A stretch of DNA of 64,000 nucleotides from an uncultured Opitutales bacterium (GTDB taxonomy: Bacteria > Verrucomicrobiota > Verrucomicrobiia > Opitutales > Seribacteraceae): positions 121,972-185,971 of the forward strand of contig CALSMY010000007.1 in the NCBI GenBank assembly GCA_943787575.1. Reading direction: 5' to 3'. Positions 8,639 to 18,701 of the stretch are shown here, in pieces. The notes below the pieces were generated by a model. That model saw only the letters and a list, made by a program, of their open reading frames with translations, searched no databases and was not told the DNA's origin. The position numbers and the translations under genes are program-made. Numbering within the stretch: position 1 is the stretch's first letter; each line of letters starts with the position of its first letter.

Positions 8639-11600
8639 TTACTTTGCCAACAATTCAGGATTCCCAGCCCCACCACCTCCGGGGGTGCGCAAAATTAAAC
8701 GGTCACCAGACCGGGCAATGATAGAATCAATTGAACCAAGAATAATTTTTTCCCCACCTTTACGAATGAGGAACTGTTCACCGGGTGAGCCAGCCAGACC
8801 ATCGCAAATACCTCCCGGCCCGCTGGCTCTTCGCTGAGTGAGCATTGAAATCGTGACCTCTTCCTCAAATAAATAGGTACGTTCGATCCCATCTCCACCC
8901 GGCCAACTGCCTGCCCCACCTGAGCCGGCTCGTTTTTTAAAAGATAACAGACGGACTGGAAAGCGTGCCTCGAGAACTTCGGGGTCGGTAATGGCAGTGT
9001 TGGTCATATGTACCTGCACGGCAGATGTTCCATCCTGTCCGACCTTGGCACCCGCCCCACCACCAATGGTTTCATAATGACTAAAGCGATCGTTCCCAAA
9101 GGTTATATTGTTCATCGTACCCTGAGAACAGGCAACTTCTCCAAAAGCACAAAGAATAAGGTCGACCAAACGTTGGCTAATCTCAACATTTCCACCTGCC
9201 ACCCCCGGACAATCCGACAATTTTCCCGGAAAAGTAGGGTTGAGCAAACATCCTTCAGGGACAAGGATATCTACCGGTTCGAGCAAGCCCTCATTGAGCG
9301 GGAGTTCCTTGGCGATCAATACCCGCATGCAGTAACATACTGCACTCGTGACGATGGCCAAGGTCGCATTTAGCCCATCATTGCGTACAGGAGAGGTTCC
9401 TAAGAAATTAAATTTTGCCCGGCCATTTTTTATATCTAATTGCAAAGATAATCGGTCACCATCATCCAAAAATTGTTCGGCCTGTGTCGTGACATCTCCA
9501 AACTTTCGAAAGAATTCCTCGCAACTGACACTCGAAACCTTCGACATGGCCCTTATTTGATCTGTAATTTCTTCGTATCCATAGGATTGTATCATTTCTT
9601 GCACGGTATCAAGCCCCAGGCGTAAAGAGGCTACCTGTGCGGAAAGATCAGCCAAATTTTCCGCAGGTTGGCGGGATGGATATTTCCCACTTTGTAATAA
9701 TTTTTCGATCTCATCCATGCGGGATTTCCCTGCCTCAAAAAGTAACCGAGGAGAAATAACTACCCCTTCTTCGGCTAGAGAGTTTGTGGATGCGGGCATA
9801 GAACCGGGGCTTTTACCTCCAATCTCAGCATGGTGTGCACGGTTGGCCAAATATGCAACCGGTCGATTTTCACCCTCGGCAAAAACCGGGGCGAGCACAG
9901 TAACATCTGGAAGGTGAGAACCCCCGAAGGCGGGATGATTGCTCACCACGATATCACCAGGACATAGTTTGGGTAAAAAGTTTAATAGAGTTCGGGCACA
10001 TATCCCCAAAGCTCCAAGGTGCACTGGAACATGCGGTGCATTGGCAACGAGGTATCCATCTTGATCAAGTAAGGCACAGGAGAAATCGAGGCGTTCACGG
10101 ACATTTACCGACAAGGCTGTGCGTTCCAACTGGGCTCCCATTTCCTCGGCAAGGCAGAAAAAACGGTTGGTAAAAAGTTCGCGCCTGGCAAAGCCAAGAG
10201 ATACGGGACCTTTTTTCTTTTTTTGCTTTTCCCGATTGAGCATAAAACTTCCCCGGCTTCCCTTGGTTGCCCGCCAGCCTTTTGCGATCCAAAGGCTGCC
10301 AAAATTATCTGCCACTAAGCAGGGACCCATAAGTTCAGCACCCACCTGAACTTCAGTACGATTGTAAATCTTTCGCTCATCCCCTGGTGGCAAGCTTGCG
10401 GTTCTTACAGAAAAAGACTCCTGCTCCAGCCTGGGCGAAGGACCGACCACTCTGACTCGCAGGGAATATAGTTCGAGGGCACGATCCCTAGGGAAATAGC
10501 CAAAAATTTTAAGAAATTTATCGCGATACAAACGGGAAATTTCCCTGAGTTTGGAGTAAGGAACTTCCAAGGGTGCATCCTGCCCGACCAAGCGAACAAA
10601 GGCGGTCTTCTGATCCAACTTACCCTCCTTGACTGGCAAGGCATTTAAGGTTTGGGCAACAAGTTGGCCCTCGATCTCCCTGATTGATTCATCATCCAAG
10701 GGAAGAAGAATTGATCTTTCCCCCACCCTTTCCAGGCAGGCACAGGACAGGCCATAAGCACTCAACAGTCCAGAATCTCCCGGGGATAAAATTTGCGACA
10801 TCCCCAAACGCTCCGCCACTCCACATGCATGCTGCCCACCGGCTCCACCAAAGCATACCATGCTATGATCAATCGGGTCGTACCCCTCTGCCACAGATAC
10901 CTTGCGAATGGCATTGGCCATGGCATCGTCTGCCAAGGAGAGAAACCCATGCAGAAGATCATCCGCTGAGCGGCCACTTTGCTCCACCCATTGGTTAAGG
11001 CATTGCTGGGAAGCTGATTCCAAAACAGGTGTAGAAAACCGAGAGGGATCCAGACGGCCGAGCAATAAATTTACATCGGTCAGACACAAAGGGCCTCCAA
11101 AGCCATAACAGGCGGGTCCCGGATAAGCCCCAGCACTCTCTGGACCGACTTTTAACAAGCCATCAACGACCCGGCAAATAGAACCGCCACCGGCAGCAAC
11201 CGTTTCGATACGCATGGCCACATTGTCCACCCGGGCATCACCAACCTGGTGTCTTGATTGATAAGCAAAAGAACCAGAGTACCGGGAAACGTCGGAACTC
11301 GTTCCCCCCATATCTAAATTGATAAAATTTTCCAACCCGGCCGATCGGGCGACTGCGGACGCACCGACCACACCGCCTGCCGGACCACTAAGCAAGCTAT
11401 CGATTGCCCGGTAATCCGACCGATGGGACAAACCTCCAGAACTCGAACACACCAGAACCTCGCTCCCCTGCCCCAATCCGTTCTCCACTGCGTCTAAATA
11501 ACTGTTTAAAACTTCAGACAAATAAGCTTCCACCACCGAAGATTCACAACGGGGCAACCACTTTCGAAAACGCCGGATTTCGGCCGAACAAACCACTCGT

Positions 11601-12379
11601 TTAAATCCCCAGTCCAAAAGAGCTTGGGCGACAAACTTTTCGTGAGCGTCATTGATATACGAGTGAAGAAAGGAGACAACCGCCACCCGTTCGCCCTGAG
11701 CCAGAACTTCGCGAGCAAGGGGTTCAATCAGGGAAAGATCAGGCACTTGTACTGGTTTACCATCTTGGTCCATTCTTTCCGCAACCTCGACCACCGGGCC
11801 GTGCAGGACTGGACGTTTTTGAGGAACAAGATCAAAGAGTCCGGTACGCCTCTGATCCCCAATATCCAATAAATCGGGAAATCCACTGGTCAGAAAAAGA
11901 ACGGGGGGATTGCCCTTTCCTTCTAGCAGTGCATTTGTACAACGGGTGGTTGCCAAACGCATTACGGAAGTCACCTCATCTGGAGATATTCCAGCACGGG
12001 AAAGAATTAATCTTTGCCCAAGCACTGGGGCCTCTTCTCCAGACATAAGTTCGATGGCTGATCCCGGAACAATTTGGTCTGGTACCTGAGCATCCAAAAT
12101 CAGCCTAGCCTTGGAGGGTTCCCAACCCATTACATAAATGGGGGATTGATCTTTTCCAGATTGCAAACGAAACCCCAGAGGAAAGGATTCCGGCCAATCA
12201 GGTGAACCGGTCAGAAGCATACTACCCCCGGGCTCAATTTCCAAAACTTGAGCAGACAAACTCCCTCGGGAAAGTACCTTTGCCCGATGAAGGTTGCCAT
12301 CTGGATCATGGGCCAGGCAATCCGTAAAGGTACCCCCAGTATCAATAAAAAAGGACCAACTGGAACTCTTTGAATTCAT
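8639..12379 (-). CDS. 5-oxoprolinase (ATP-hydrolysing), fused HyuA-HyuB type
   Basis: About 1,246 residues, the normal length of the fused enzyme that opens 5-oxo-L-proline to L-glutamate using ATP. The N-terminal hydantoinase A half begins with the phosphate-binding motif [13 protein letters not shown] and contains [14 protein letters not shown]. The hydantoinase B half begins near residue 715 ([10 protein letters not shown]), with [28 protein letters not shown] and a glycine-rich C-terminus ([11 protein letters not shown]). The ATG at 12377-12379 is preferred over a TTG four codons earlier because it overlaps the stop of the upstream cyclotransferase gene in the TGATG manner typical of translational coupling. 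The substrate is inferred from the fused architecture and the partner gene; a related N-methylhydantoinase or acetophenone carboxylase role is less likely. Confidence 0.88.
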   Translation of the reverse strand: MNSKSSSWSFFIDTGGTFTDCLAHDPDGNLHRAKVLSRGSLSAQVLEIEPGGSMLLTGSPDWPESFPLGFRLQSGKDQSPIYVMGWEPSKARLILDAQVPDQIVPGSAIELMSGEEAPVLGQRLILSRAGISPDEVTSVMRLATTRCTNALLEGKGNPPVLFLTSGFPDLLDIGDQRRTGLFDLVPQKRPVLHGPVVEVAERMDQDGKPVQVPDLSLIEPLAREVLAQGERVAVVSFLHSYINDAHEKFVAQALLDWGFKRVVCSAEIRRFRKWLPRCESSVVEAYLSEVLNSYLDAVENGLGQGSEVLVCSSSGGLSHRSDYRAIDSLLSGPAGGVVGASAVARSAGLENFINLDMGGTSSDVSRYSGSFAYQSRHQVGDARVDNVAMRIETVAAGGGSICRVVDGLLKVGPESAGAYPGPACYGFGGPLCLTDVNLLLGRLDPSRFSTPVLESASQQCLNQWVEQSGRSADDLLHGFLSLADDAMANAIRKVSVAEGYDPIDHSMVCFGGAGGQHACGVAERLGMSQILSPGDSGLLSAYGLSCACLERVGERSILLPLDDESIREIEGQLVAQTLNALPVKEGKLDQKTAFVRLVGQDAPLEVPYSKLREISRLYRDKFLKIFGYFPRDRALELYSLRVRVVGPSPRLEQESFSVRTASLPPGDERKIYNRTEVQVGAELMGPCLVADNFGSLWIAKGWRATKGSRGSFMLNREKQKKKKGPVSLGFARRELFTNRFFCLAEEMGAQLERTALSVNVRERLDFSCALLDQDGYLVANAPHVPVHLGALGICARTLLNFLPKLCPGDIVVSNHPAFGGSHLPDVTVLAPVFAEGENRPVAYLANRAHHAEIGGKSPGSMPASTNSLAEEGVVISPRLLFEAGKSRMDEIEKLLQSGKYPSRQPAENLADLSAQVASLRLGLDTVQEMIQSYGYEEITDQIRAMSKVSSVSCEEFFRKFGDVTTQAEQFLDDGDRLSLQLDIKNGRAKFNFLGTSPVRNDGLNATLAIVTSAVCYCMRVLIAKELPLNEGLLEPVDILVPEGCLLNPTFPGKLSDCPGVAGGNVEISQRLVDLILCAFGEVACSQGTMNNITFGNDRFSHYETIGGGAGAKVGQDGTSAVQVHMTNTAITDPEVLEARFPVRLLSFKKRAGSGGAGSWPGGDGIERTYLFEEEVTISMLTQRRASGPGGICDGLAGSPGEQFLIRKGGEKIILGSIDSIIARSGDRLILRTPGGGGAGNPELLAK

Positions 12380-12819
12380 CAATTTGGACAACCGTTTGCC
12401 CAGGACTCAAGAATAGGCAGATAATCCTCAGGTAATTTAACTTGGCGGGCTCCTTGAACCACTGCCTTTTGGTAGCGAGGTTGGGGAATTCCATATTGAT
12501 AATCACAGGATAAATAGACCCACACTTTCGCAAAGGTATTTTGACCAAGCAATTCCACCTCCATTTCCACTCGTTCATAATACCCCCCAGCTACTCCCTC
12601 GTAGTGATCAAGGGCACGCCAATGTTTTTCCTTTAAAGTCCAAAGACAGCCAAGAACGCTTGAGCCCTCTTTTTTCTCAATACCGGCATAGCCATTGCCA
12701 TTGATAAAATATTGCCAATCCGCAAGACGGGCGATTTGGCCGAGCACGGCCCCTGGGCAGCGCATCGCCATTTGATCAAGGTTCATATTTGAACCGTAGG
12801 CAAAGTACATGGTAGGCAT
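12379..12819 (-). CDS. Gamma-glutamylcyclotransferase-like protein
   Basis: 146 residues with the family signature YFAYGSNMN at residues 5-13, which forms the substrate loop, and the catalytic Glu at about residue 74 in DHYEGVAGGYYER. The family turns gamma-glutamyl amino acids or peptides into 5-oxoproline and the free amine, in the cytoplasm. Its stop codon overlaps the ATG of the 5-oxoprolinase gene downstream, so product and consumer of 5-oxoproline are made together. Start ATG 12817-12819 is used; a second ATG three codons on is possible. Family assignment is strong, the exact substrate is not visible. Confidence 0.88.
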   Translation of the reverse strand: MPTMYFAYGSNMNLDQMAMRCPGAVLGQIARLADWQYFINGNGYAGIEKKEGSSVLGCLWTLKEKHWRALDHYEGVAGGYYERVEMEVELLGQNTFAKVWVYLSCDYQYGIPQPRYQKAVVQGARQVKLPEDYLPILESWANGCPN

Positions 12820-12841
12820 TGTGTGAGAATTAAAATGGAAT

Positions 12842-12854
12842 CAACATGATGTTG
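12842..12854. promoter_or_regulatory. Short inverted repeat between divergent genes
   Basis: CAACAT-G-ATGTTG is a 6-bp perfect inverted repeat 23 bp upstream of the cyclotransferase start, in the divergent interval shared with rpsO. Its position fits an operator for the gamma-glutamyl gene pair, but 6-bp arms arise easily by chance. Confidence 0.25.
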
Positions 12855-13040
12855 GGACGGATCATGAAACTGGCAAGTGTGGAACTGCTTTCGTGCTTGT
12901 AAAGGAGGCAAAAATAGGCAGTATTTGTGCCCATCGTTAGGAACCACTCTTCGGAGTTGTCCCCTCGACTGTATCAAACCAACCAACCCAACAGGGAGGA
13001 AGGAATGACGAAAACGGCGTTTCGGCTAAACCTGTAACGC

Positions 13041-13060
13041 GAATGGGCATCCGTCCATTC
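13041..13060 (+). promoter_or_regulatory. Hairpin in the rpsO leader
   Basis: GAATGG-GCATCCGT-CCATTC forms a 6-bp stem with an 8-base loop, 27 bases before the chosen rpsO ATG. S15 represses its own translation through leader structures in several bacteria. A role here is inferred only from position. If rpsO instead starts at the ATG 13043 this hairpin would lie within the coding sequence. Confidence 0.3.
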
Positions 13061-13087
13061 TTCGAGTCAAGCAATCCAATAAGACCA

Positions 13088-13354
13088 ATGTCAAATCAAG
13101 TAAATAAACAATCAATCATCGAAGATAATCGTTCCCACGAGAAGGATACCGGATCCAGTGAGGTACAAGTTGCCCTGCTTACCGCCCGTATCAATCACCT
13201 CACGGAACATTTGAAAACCCACCGCAAGGATTTCCACTCCCGTAGAGGATTGCTAATGATGGCAGCCCGCCGGAGAAAACTTTTGGATTACCTTAAAAAG
13301 AACGACCTAAAAGGCTACAAAGAGTTAGTCGAGAAACTCGGCTTGCGTCGCTAA
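13088..13354 (+). CDS. rpsO: 30S ribosomal protein S15
   Basis: 88 residues with the family core [33 protein letters not shown] and the C-terminal [13 protein letters not shown]15 binds the central domain of 16S rRNA early in small-subunit assembly. The frame is open from an ATG at 13043, but only the ATG at 13088 (MSNQVNKQ) gives the usual 88-89-residue length, so that start is chosen. It is followed after 206 bp by pnp, the classical rpsO-pnp order. Confidence 0.95.
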   Translation: MSNQVNKQSIIEDNRSHEKDTGSSEVQVALLTARINHLTEHLKTHRKDFHSRRGLLMMAARRRKLLDYLKKNDLKGYKELVEKLGLRR

Positions 13355-13560
13355 CGGATCGACCCCCTTTTTCTCATTCTTGCAAATTTTTTTCATACTC
13401 GAAGCCATGCGTTGGCCCGAGTCTTTTTCCTTTTCTTGCGGAACAAGTGTGCATTGATGTGCCCTCTAGAACCTCTTGAAATGGCTTTGCCCAGACAATC
13501 CGGTCCGGTCAATGGATGAATCGAAGAAATAAGTAAAATACCCAAACCTAGTACGAATCA

Positions 13561-15744
13561 ATGAAACAAAAGTATAATGTAAACGCCGAAAAACTCGGCA
13601 TTCAAATCTCTTCTGGCACACTTGCCGGATTGGCCGGTGGAGCCGTAACCATAACTCAGGGGGAGACCAGCGTGTTTGTCTCTGCAACTGCCTCTTCCAC
13701 CCTGCGTCCAGGACAGGACTTTTTCCCCTTAACCGTGGATTACCGTGAAAAATTTACCGCCGCTGGAAGATTCCCTGGTGGATATTTCAAGCGCGAAGGA
13801 AAACCAACAGAAAAAGAGGTTCTCACTTCCCGTCTTTGCGACCGTCCCTTGCGCCCTCTCTTTCCCAAGGGCTTCCTCAATGAAGTTCAGTTAATTGGTT
13901 ACCTTCTTTCCACCGACATGGAAAACGAAGGAGATGTATTGATGGTTAATGGTGCATCCGCCGCCCTCATGATTTCTGATATTCCATGGAATGGACCCAT
14001 TGGATGTGTGCGCTTGGGACAAATTGACGGCGAATTCGTGGTCAATCCAACCAACGAACAAATGTACGATTCCGCACTCGATCTGATTTATGTCGGAAGT
14101 GAAAAGGAAATGATGATGATCGAAGGTTCGGCTGACCAAATCCCCGAAGATCGTTTTGTCGAAGCCCTCGAGTTTGCTCATGAATCCATTCAGGAAATTA
14201 TTGCTGCCCAGCGCGAATTAGCTGAGCTATGCGGCAAGCAAAAGAAAGACTTTGATTTGGTCAAGGCACCAGACAATGTTTTAGAACTTTGCCGTGAAAT
14301 TACTGGAAATCGTATGGAAGATGCGATCTTTGCTGACTCCAAACAGGAGCGCCAAGTTGCGGTCGACGCGATTAAAGAGGAAGCTGATAAAGCATGTGAA
14401 GAAAAATTCGGAGATGATTACGATTCTGATCATGTAAAAATGGCTTTCGAAGTAATTCAGGAAGAAATTTACCGTGAAAACATACTTATCAAAGGAAAGC
14501 GTGCCGATGGTCGTGGACCGGATGATTTGCGCGAAGTAACCTGTGAAACTGGAGTGCTTCCACGTGTTCATGGATCCTCAATCTTTAGCCGTGGAGAAAC
14601 TCAGTCCCTCGTGCTTTCCACACTTGGTACGAGCCGCGATGTTCAGGACCTTGATGGATTGACTGGCGGACCGACCTCCAAGTCTTTCATTCTGCACTAC
14701 AATTTCCCCCCATTCTCTGTGGGTGAAGCTGGCAGATTTGGATTTACCGGTCGTCGTGAAATTGGGCATGGTGCATTGGCTGAACGCTCTGTTCTCCCAG
14801 TACTTCCTCCCGAAGACGAATTCCCTTACGCCATCCGTGTAGTTTCTGAAATTATGTCATCCAACGGATCGACCTCCATGGCAAGTGTCTGCGGAGGATC
14901 ACTCGCATTGATGGACGCCGGAGTTCCCCTCAGCGGTCATGTTGCCGGTATCTCAACTGGTTTAGTATCTCAACATGATGAGAACGGAAACATTACCAAG
15001 CATGTGGTACTTACCGACATCATTGGTGCGGAAGACCATTTTGGAGATATGGACTTCAAGGTATGTGGAACCCGCAAGGGAGTAACTGGATTTCAACTCG
15101 ACCTCAAGATTCAAGGCCTTCCCTTTGATATCGCCAAGGAAGCAGTCGTACAGGTTACTGCAGCGAGAATGAAAATTCTTGATGTTATGGATGCCGCTCT
15201 TCCTTCCCATCGTACTGAATTGCGCGAACATGCTCCCCGTATTGAAACCGTTAAGATCGACCCAGAAAAGATCGGTGCTTTAATCGGTCCAGGAGGAAAG
15301 AATATTCGCCGTATCACCGAGGTGACTGGTGCAAATATTGATATCGACGAGGACAACAGTGGAAAAGTTCGTATCTATGCAACAAATTCTGAGGCGATGA
15401 AACGTGCCCTCGAAGAAGTTGATTTAGTAACCGGAGAAATCGAAGTCGGCAAAATTTACCGCGGAATTGTTCGTGGAGTTAAAGAATTCGGTGCCTTTGT
15501 TGAGTGCTTACCAAGCAAGGAAGGACTTTGCCACATTTCTGAACTCGCTGACTTCCGTGTCAATAAAACCGAGGATATTTGCAAACTTGGAGATGAAATC
15601 ATCGTCAAGTGCATCGGGATCGACGACAAAGGACGCGTTAAACTAAGTCGTCGTGCCGCGATGGAGGAAAGTAAACCAGCCGAAGATACAGAATCTTCCA
15701 ACGAGGAATCGAAGGAAGAAACTGCCGAGCCGGTTGCCTCCTAA
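13561..15744 (+). CDS. pnp: Polyribonucleotide nucleotidyltransferase (PNPase)
   Basis: 727 residues, normal length. Two RNase PH-like cores (about 5-220 and 310-540) flank a helical linker. The second core carries [15 protein letters not shown] and the metal/phosphate-site region [19 protein letters not shown] domain with [15 protein letters not shown] (about 560-620) and an S1 domain with [14 protein letters not shown] (about 630-700) complete the protein, followed by a Glu-rich tail. The enzyme degrades RNA 3' to 5' by phosphorolysis and normally joins RNase E-type degradosomes. A strong intrinsic terminator follows 37 bp after the stop. Confidence 0.97.
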   Translation: MKQKYNVNAEKLGIQISSGTLAGLAGGAVTITQGETSVFVSATASSTLRPGQDFFPLTVDYREKFTAAGRFPGGYFKREGKPTEKEVLTSRLCDRPLRPLFPKGFLNEVQLIGYLLSTDMENEGDVLMVNGASAALMISDIPWNGPIGCVRLGQIDGEFVVNPTNEQMYDSALDLIYVGSEKEMMMIEGSADQIPEDRFVEALEFAHESIQEIIAAQRELAELCGKQKKDFDLVKAPDNVLELCREITGNRMEDAIFADSKQERQVAVDAIKEEADKACEEKFGDDYDSDHVKMAFEVIQEEIYRENILIKGKRADGRGPDDLREVTCETGVLPRVHGSSIFSRGETQSLVLSTLGTSRDVQDLDGLTGGPTSKSFILHYNFPPFSVGEAGRFGFTGRREIGHGALAERSVLPVLPPEDEFPYAIRVVSEIMSSNGSTSMASVCGGSLALMDAGVPLSGHVAGISTGLVSQHDENGNITKHVVLTDIIGAEDHFGDMDFKVCGTRKGVTGFQLDLKIQGLPFDIAKEAVVQVTAARMKILDVMDAALPSHRTELREHAPRIETVKIDPEKIGALIGPGGKNIRRITEVTGANIDIDEDNSGKVRIYATNSEAMKRALEEVDLVTGEIEVGKIYRGIVRGVKEFGAFVECLPSKEGLCHISELADFRVNKTEDICKLGDEIIVKCIGIDDKGRVKLSRRAAMEESKPAEDTESSNEESKEETAEPVAS

Positions 15745-15780
15745 CCCAAGCTTTTACACTCCAAAGCTTCTTACCCACAA

Positions 15781-15814
15781 GAGCGGACGTCCCATTCGGG
15801 CGTCCGCTCTTTTT
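15781..15814 (+). terminator. Rho-independent terminator after pnp
   Basis: GAGCGGACG pairs with CGTCCGCTC (9 bp), extended by CCC/GGG across a one-base bulge around an ATTC loop, and is followed directly by TTTTTG. This is the clearest intrinsic terminator in the window and separates the rpsO-pnp unit from surE. Confidence 0.9.
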
Positions 15815-15897
15815 GTTTGCAGAAAAATAACTTCTTAAAATTAAAAATCTTCCAGTTGCCCGATGCCGGTGAATTCGCTAGGCAATACTTACGATCT

Positions 15898-16707
15898 ATG
15901 AGCGATAAAGATAAACCATTAGTTTTAGCAACCAATGATGACGGGATCCATTCGAATTTCCTCATTCGTCTTGTCGAAGCTTTAAGTAAGAATTGCGAGG
16001 TCATAACCTGTGCCCCGGACGGCGAGCGAAGTTGGATTGGCCATGCTATTACGAGGCATCAGGCCCTTAAAACGGAAAAGCTAAAAAAATATCCTGGCAA
16101 AGAAGCTTACTCGGTAAATGGCACCCCTGCAGATTGTGTAAACCTGGCAGTGGGTAATTTATTGGATCGTGAACCCGATGTAGTGGTTAGTGGAATTAAC
16201 CTTGGATACAATGTGACCATGCCCATGGTTTTATCATCGGGTACGGTTGGCGGAGCTATGGAAGGTGCCCTTCTGGGGTTGCGGGCCATGGCAGTCAGCC
16301 TAGCCCTTCCCAATAATGAATTTGATGAGATTCGTGAAAATGGTGGAAAAGTGAAGGGTAAAATAGCCCAGACTTTGGAAGCGGCGGCAGAATCAGCTGC
16401 GAAATATGCCTGCACCATTGCCACCATGCCAACGCCGGACGGATTAACCGTTCACAATATTAATTACCCCCCTGGATACAAGGGAGAGCATGATCCCATT
16501 CTGACCTTTGCCAATTCCCTGAAGCTCAACAGTTTGTTTGACCTTAATGAGGATGGAAAAAGCTATCAACTCACCTACAAAACAGAATGGTTGGACAAGG
16601 CAAAAATTGAAGTGGGCTCGGATCTTTGGGCCCTACAGGAAAATATGGCCACAGTTTCCCGGCTCGACTTTTCAGAGGCCTGCGGAAAAAAATACCTCGA
16701 ACCCTGA
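15898..16707 (+). CDS. surE: 5'/3'-nucleotidase SurE
   Basis: 269 residues from the ATG at 15898. The frame extends upstream to about 15817, but the extra 27 residues precede the conserved first strand and overlap the pnp terminator tail, so they are not used. Metal-site residues are visible: NDDG at 13-16, Ser45 in ERSWIGHA, and Asn101 in VSGINLGYN; NGTPADC at 74-80 is also conserved. SurE removes phosphate from nucleoside monophosphates, often acting on stress or stationary-phase substrates in the cytoplasm. The next small membrane gene starts 10 bases after its stop and may be co-transcribed. Confidence 0.93.
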   Translation: MSDKDKPLVLATNDDGIHSNFLIRLVEALSKNCEVITCAPDGERSWIGHAITRHQALKTEKLKKYPGKEAYSVNGTPADCVNLAVGNLLDREPDVVVSGINLGYNVTMPMVLSSGTVGGAMEGALLGLRAMAVSLALPNNEFDEIRENGGKVKGKIAQTLEAAAESAAKYACTIATMPTPDGLTVHNINYPPGYKGEHDPILTFANSLKLNSLFDLNEDGKSYQLTYKTEWLDKAKIEVGSDLWALQENMATVSRLDFSEACGKKYLEP

Positions 16708-16716
16708 TTTTTAATA

Positions 16717-16977
16717 ATGCTTCATAGGTTATTCCGTTTAATTTATTGGGGAAGACGTAGGAATTACGGAAAATCTTATCGTAAAATTTCCGGACGATCG
16801 ATGGATCGTGATTTGGTTCATTATTTTCACGATTTCGGGGATGACGGGGCCAATACTCACCGGTCTTTCTGGCTGCGGAAATTAATTCTAAAAATCGTAT
16901 GTTGGGCGGTATTTTTGTTTTTTGCATCCTGGTTTGCCTATGAAAGTTATCTCGGGCTGTTAATTTACGATGGATAA
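16717..16977 (+). CDS. Small single-pass membrane protein, unknown
   Basis: 86 residues. Residues 1-50 are polar and basic (RRRNYGKSYRK), then HYFHDFGDDGANTH, followed by one hydrophobic helix at about 55-75 (KLILKIVCWAVFLFFASWFA). I do not recognise a family. The 10-bp spacing after surE, codon use like its neighbours and the clean soluble-plus-helix layout argue that it is real. Its short C-terminus after the helix would face the opposite side from the basic N-terminal part. Confidence 0.6.
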   Translation: MLHRLFRLIYWGRRRNYGKSYRKISGRSMDRDLVHYFHDFGDDGANTHRSFWLRKLILKIVCWAVFLFFASWFAYESYLGLLIYDG

Positions 16978-16978
16978 G

Positions 16979-17006
16979 CACTCATTTCGCTTGATCGAAG
17001 TGGGTG
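16979..17006 (+). promoter_or_regulatory. Long hairpin upstream of rpmI
   Basis: CACTCATTTCG can pair with CGAAGTGGGTG as an 11-bp stem with two G-U wobbles and a 6-base loop. It sits directly after the small membrane gene and 37 bases before rpmI. No T-run follows immediately, so it is either a weak terminator or a leader element. L20 commonly controls the rpmI-rplT unit through leader structure, but that role is only inferred here. Confidence 0.4.
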
Positions 17007-17042
17007 AAATCGCTATAGATTTACCTTTTCCCAAATTTCATC

Positions 17043-17231
17043 ATGAGAAAGACGCACAAAGGAATCGCTAAAAGATTTAAGGTCACCGGATCCGGCAAAG
17101 TTACCCACCGCAAGCCTGGGCAAAGGCACTTACGTCGTAAGAAGTCTAATAAGCAGGTACAAGCTGGTCGCCAAAACCAAGTTTTAGCACCGGGTATGGC
17201 CAAGCGTGTAATTAACGCTCTTTCTAGCTAA
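17043..17231 (+). CDS. rpmI: 50S ribosomal protein L35
   Basis: 62 residues with the family pattern KTHKGIAKRFKVTGSGKV and the basic HLRRKKSNKQ core. It is slightly shorter than the usual 64-66. infC, which often precedes rpmI, is not present here; a small membrane gene and surE lie upstream instead. rplT follows after 36 bp. Confidence 0.96.
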   Translation: MRKTHKGIAKRFKVTGSGKVTHRKPGQRHLRRKKSNKQVQAGRQNQVLAPGMAKRVINALSS

Positions 17232-17267
17232 TTTTAACCTAAACCACCGTAGAGGAGACCATCAGTC

Positions 17268-17627
17268 ATGCCACGCGCACGCAACGTTCCAGCAACCCGC
17301 AAACGCCGTAAAAAAGTTTTAAAGAAAGCTCGCGGATATTTTGGAAATAAATCCCGACTTTTCCGCTACGCTAAAGATGCAGTAGACAGAGGTGAGGCAT
17401 ATGCCTATGCCCATCGCCGCAAATATCGCTCTGAGATCCGCCAACTTTGGATTGTTCGTATCAATGCAGCTTGTCGTGCAGAAGGTCTACGCTACGGAGA
17501 ATTTATTCACGGATTAACTAAAATCAATGTGGATTTGAACCGTAAGATCCTTTCCGAACTAGCAATCCATGAACCAGATGCGTTCAAGGAATTGGTAGAC
17601 AAAGCGAAAACCGCCCTTGCGGCCTAA
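17268..17627 (+). CDS. rplT: 50S ribosomal protein L20
   Basis: 119 residues, standard length, opening with the conserved PRARNVPATRKRRKKVLKKA and continuing RGYFGNKSRLFRYAKDAV. L20 nucleates large-subunit assembly on 23S rRNA and is frequently an autorepressor of its own operon. A good Shine-Dalgarno sequence (GAGGAG) lies about 10 bases upstream of the ATG. pheS starts 15 bp after its stop. Confidence 0.97.
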   Translation: MPRARNVPATRKRRKKVLKKARGYFGNKSRLFRYAKDAVDRGEAYAYAHRRKYRSEIRQLWIVRINAACRAEGLRYGEFIHGLTKINVDLNRKILSELAIHEPDAFKELVDKAKTALAA

Positions 17628-17642
17628 GGGCTCGCTAACCTT

Positions 17643-18701
17643 TTGATTGGCGTGGAGAACGATCTCCAAGCCATTGTCTCACAAGCGGAGGCAAGCCAGG
17701 CAAATATTTCCAACCGTTCAGATTGGGACCAGGCAAAGGCACTCATACTCGGTCCCAAAGGATCCCTGACTCAGGCATCCAAACTGATCGGCAAATTACC
17801 AAGAGAGGAAAAACCTGCATTTGGACAGGCTCTCAACCAGGCAAAGAAACAGGTGGAGGCTCTTTTTGCCACCTCCCTATCCCGCATTGAAGAGCAAGCA
17901 GATCTGATTGCCCTGGGAAATCCTTACGATCCCACCCTCCCCGCTGTCCCCAACCGTTCAGCATCGCTTCATCCCTTAAGTGCAACCAGGCGAAAAGTGG
18001 TAGCCATTTTTCGAAAACTTGGGTTTACGGTGACGGAAGCAACCGAAGCAGAAACCGAATGGTTTTGTTTTGATGCGCTGAACACTCCGGAAGATCATCC
18101 TGCACGCGACGAACAGGACACTTTGTTCTTTTCTCCCGAGTCCAAGTGGGCAAATGTTTCCAAAAAGGCAAAAGAGGCACATCTTTTACGCACCCATACA
18201 TCCTCGGTGCAAATTCGTACGATGCTTCGGGAAAAACCACCCCTGCGGGTGATCGCTCCCGGGCGTTGTTTCCGCCGGGACACCGTTGATGCTACTCATT
18301 CCGCAAACTTTCATCAACTTGAAGGATTGTGCGTAGATCGTGGCGTCACCCTCCTCGACCTGAAAGGCGTTCTCGATCACTTTCTTAAGGAAATGTTCGG
18401 AACGAAGGTACAAACCCGATTGCGCCCAAGTTTTTTCCCCTTCACCGAGCCAAGTTTTGAGGTCGATTTAAAAGCTCCAAACCTGGGAAAACTCAGCGAC
18501 AAATGGATCGAGATTATGGGCTGTGGACTGGTCGATCCCGAGGTTCTCAAACTTGTAAACTTAGACCCCGAAGAATGGAGCGGGTTTGCTTTTGGAGTAG
18601 GAATCGAACGAATTACCATGATTCTTCATGGAATCGATGATATCCGACACTTTTATCAAAACGATCAACGTTTCCTCAGCCAATTTTCCGGATCTGTATG
18701 A
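17643..18701 (+). CDS. pheS: Phenylalanyl-tRNA synthetase alpha subunit
   Basis: 352 residues. An N-terminal coiled coil (about 1-90, with LGPKGSLTQASK) is followed by the class II catalytic domain with motif 2-like RCFRRDTVDATHSANFHQLEG and the C-terminal motif 3 FGVGIERITMILHGI. It attaches phenylalanine to tRNA-Phe as part of a two-alpha, two-beta complex in the cytoplasm. The frame starts at a TTG (17643); a GTG three codons later (17652) is an equally plausible start, and no ATG is available nearby. Its stop overlaps the pheT start by four bases (ATGA). Confidence 0.95.
   Translation: MIGVENDLQAIVSQAEASQANISNRSDWDQAKALILGPKGSLTQASKLIGKLPREEKPAFGQALNQAKKQVEALFATSLSRIEEQADLIALGNPYDPTLPAVPNRSASLHPLSATRRKVVAIFRKLGFTVTEATEAETEWFCFDALNTPEDHPARDEQDTLFFSPESKWANVSKKAKEAHLLRTHTSSVQIRTMLREKPPLRVIAPGRCFRRDTVDATHSANFHQLEGLCVDRGVTLLDLKGVLDHFLKEMFGTKVQTRLRPSFFPFTEPSFEVDLKAPNLGKLSDKWIEIMGCGLVDPEVLKLVNLDPEEWSGFAFGVGIERITMILHGIDDIRHFYQNDQRFLSQFSGSV

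Noticed and set aside
12783..12986. Minus-strand 67-codon frame upstream of the cyclotransferase gene
   Set aside because: It overlaps the cyclotransferase start in another frame, has no domain and occupies the expected promoter region.
18025..18240. Several minus-strand frames inside pheS and neighbouring core genes
   Set aside because: Shadows of conserved genes; no start signal, no domain, no gap for a promoter.
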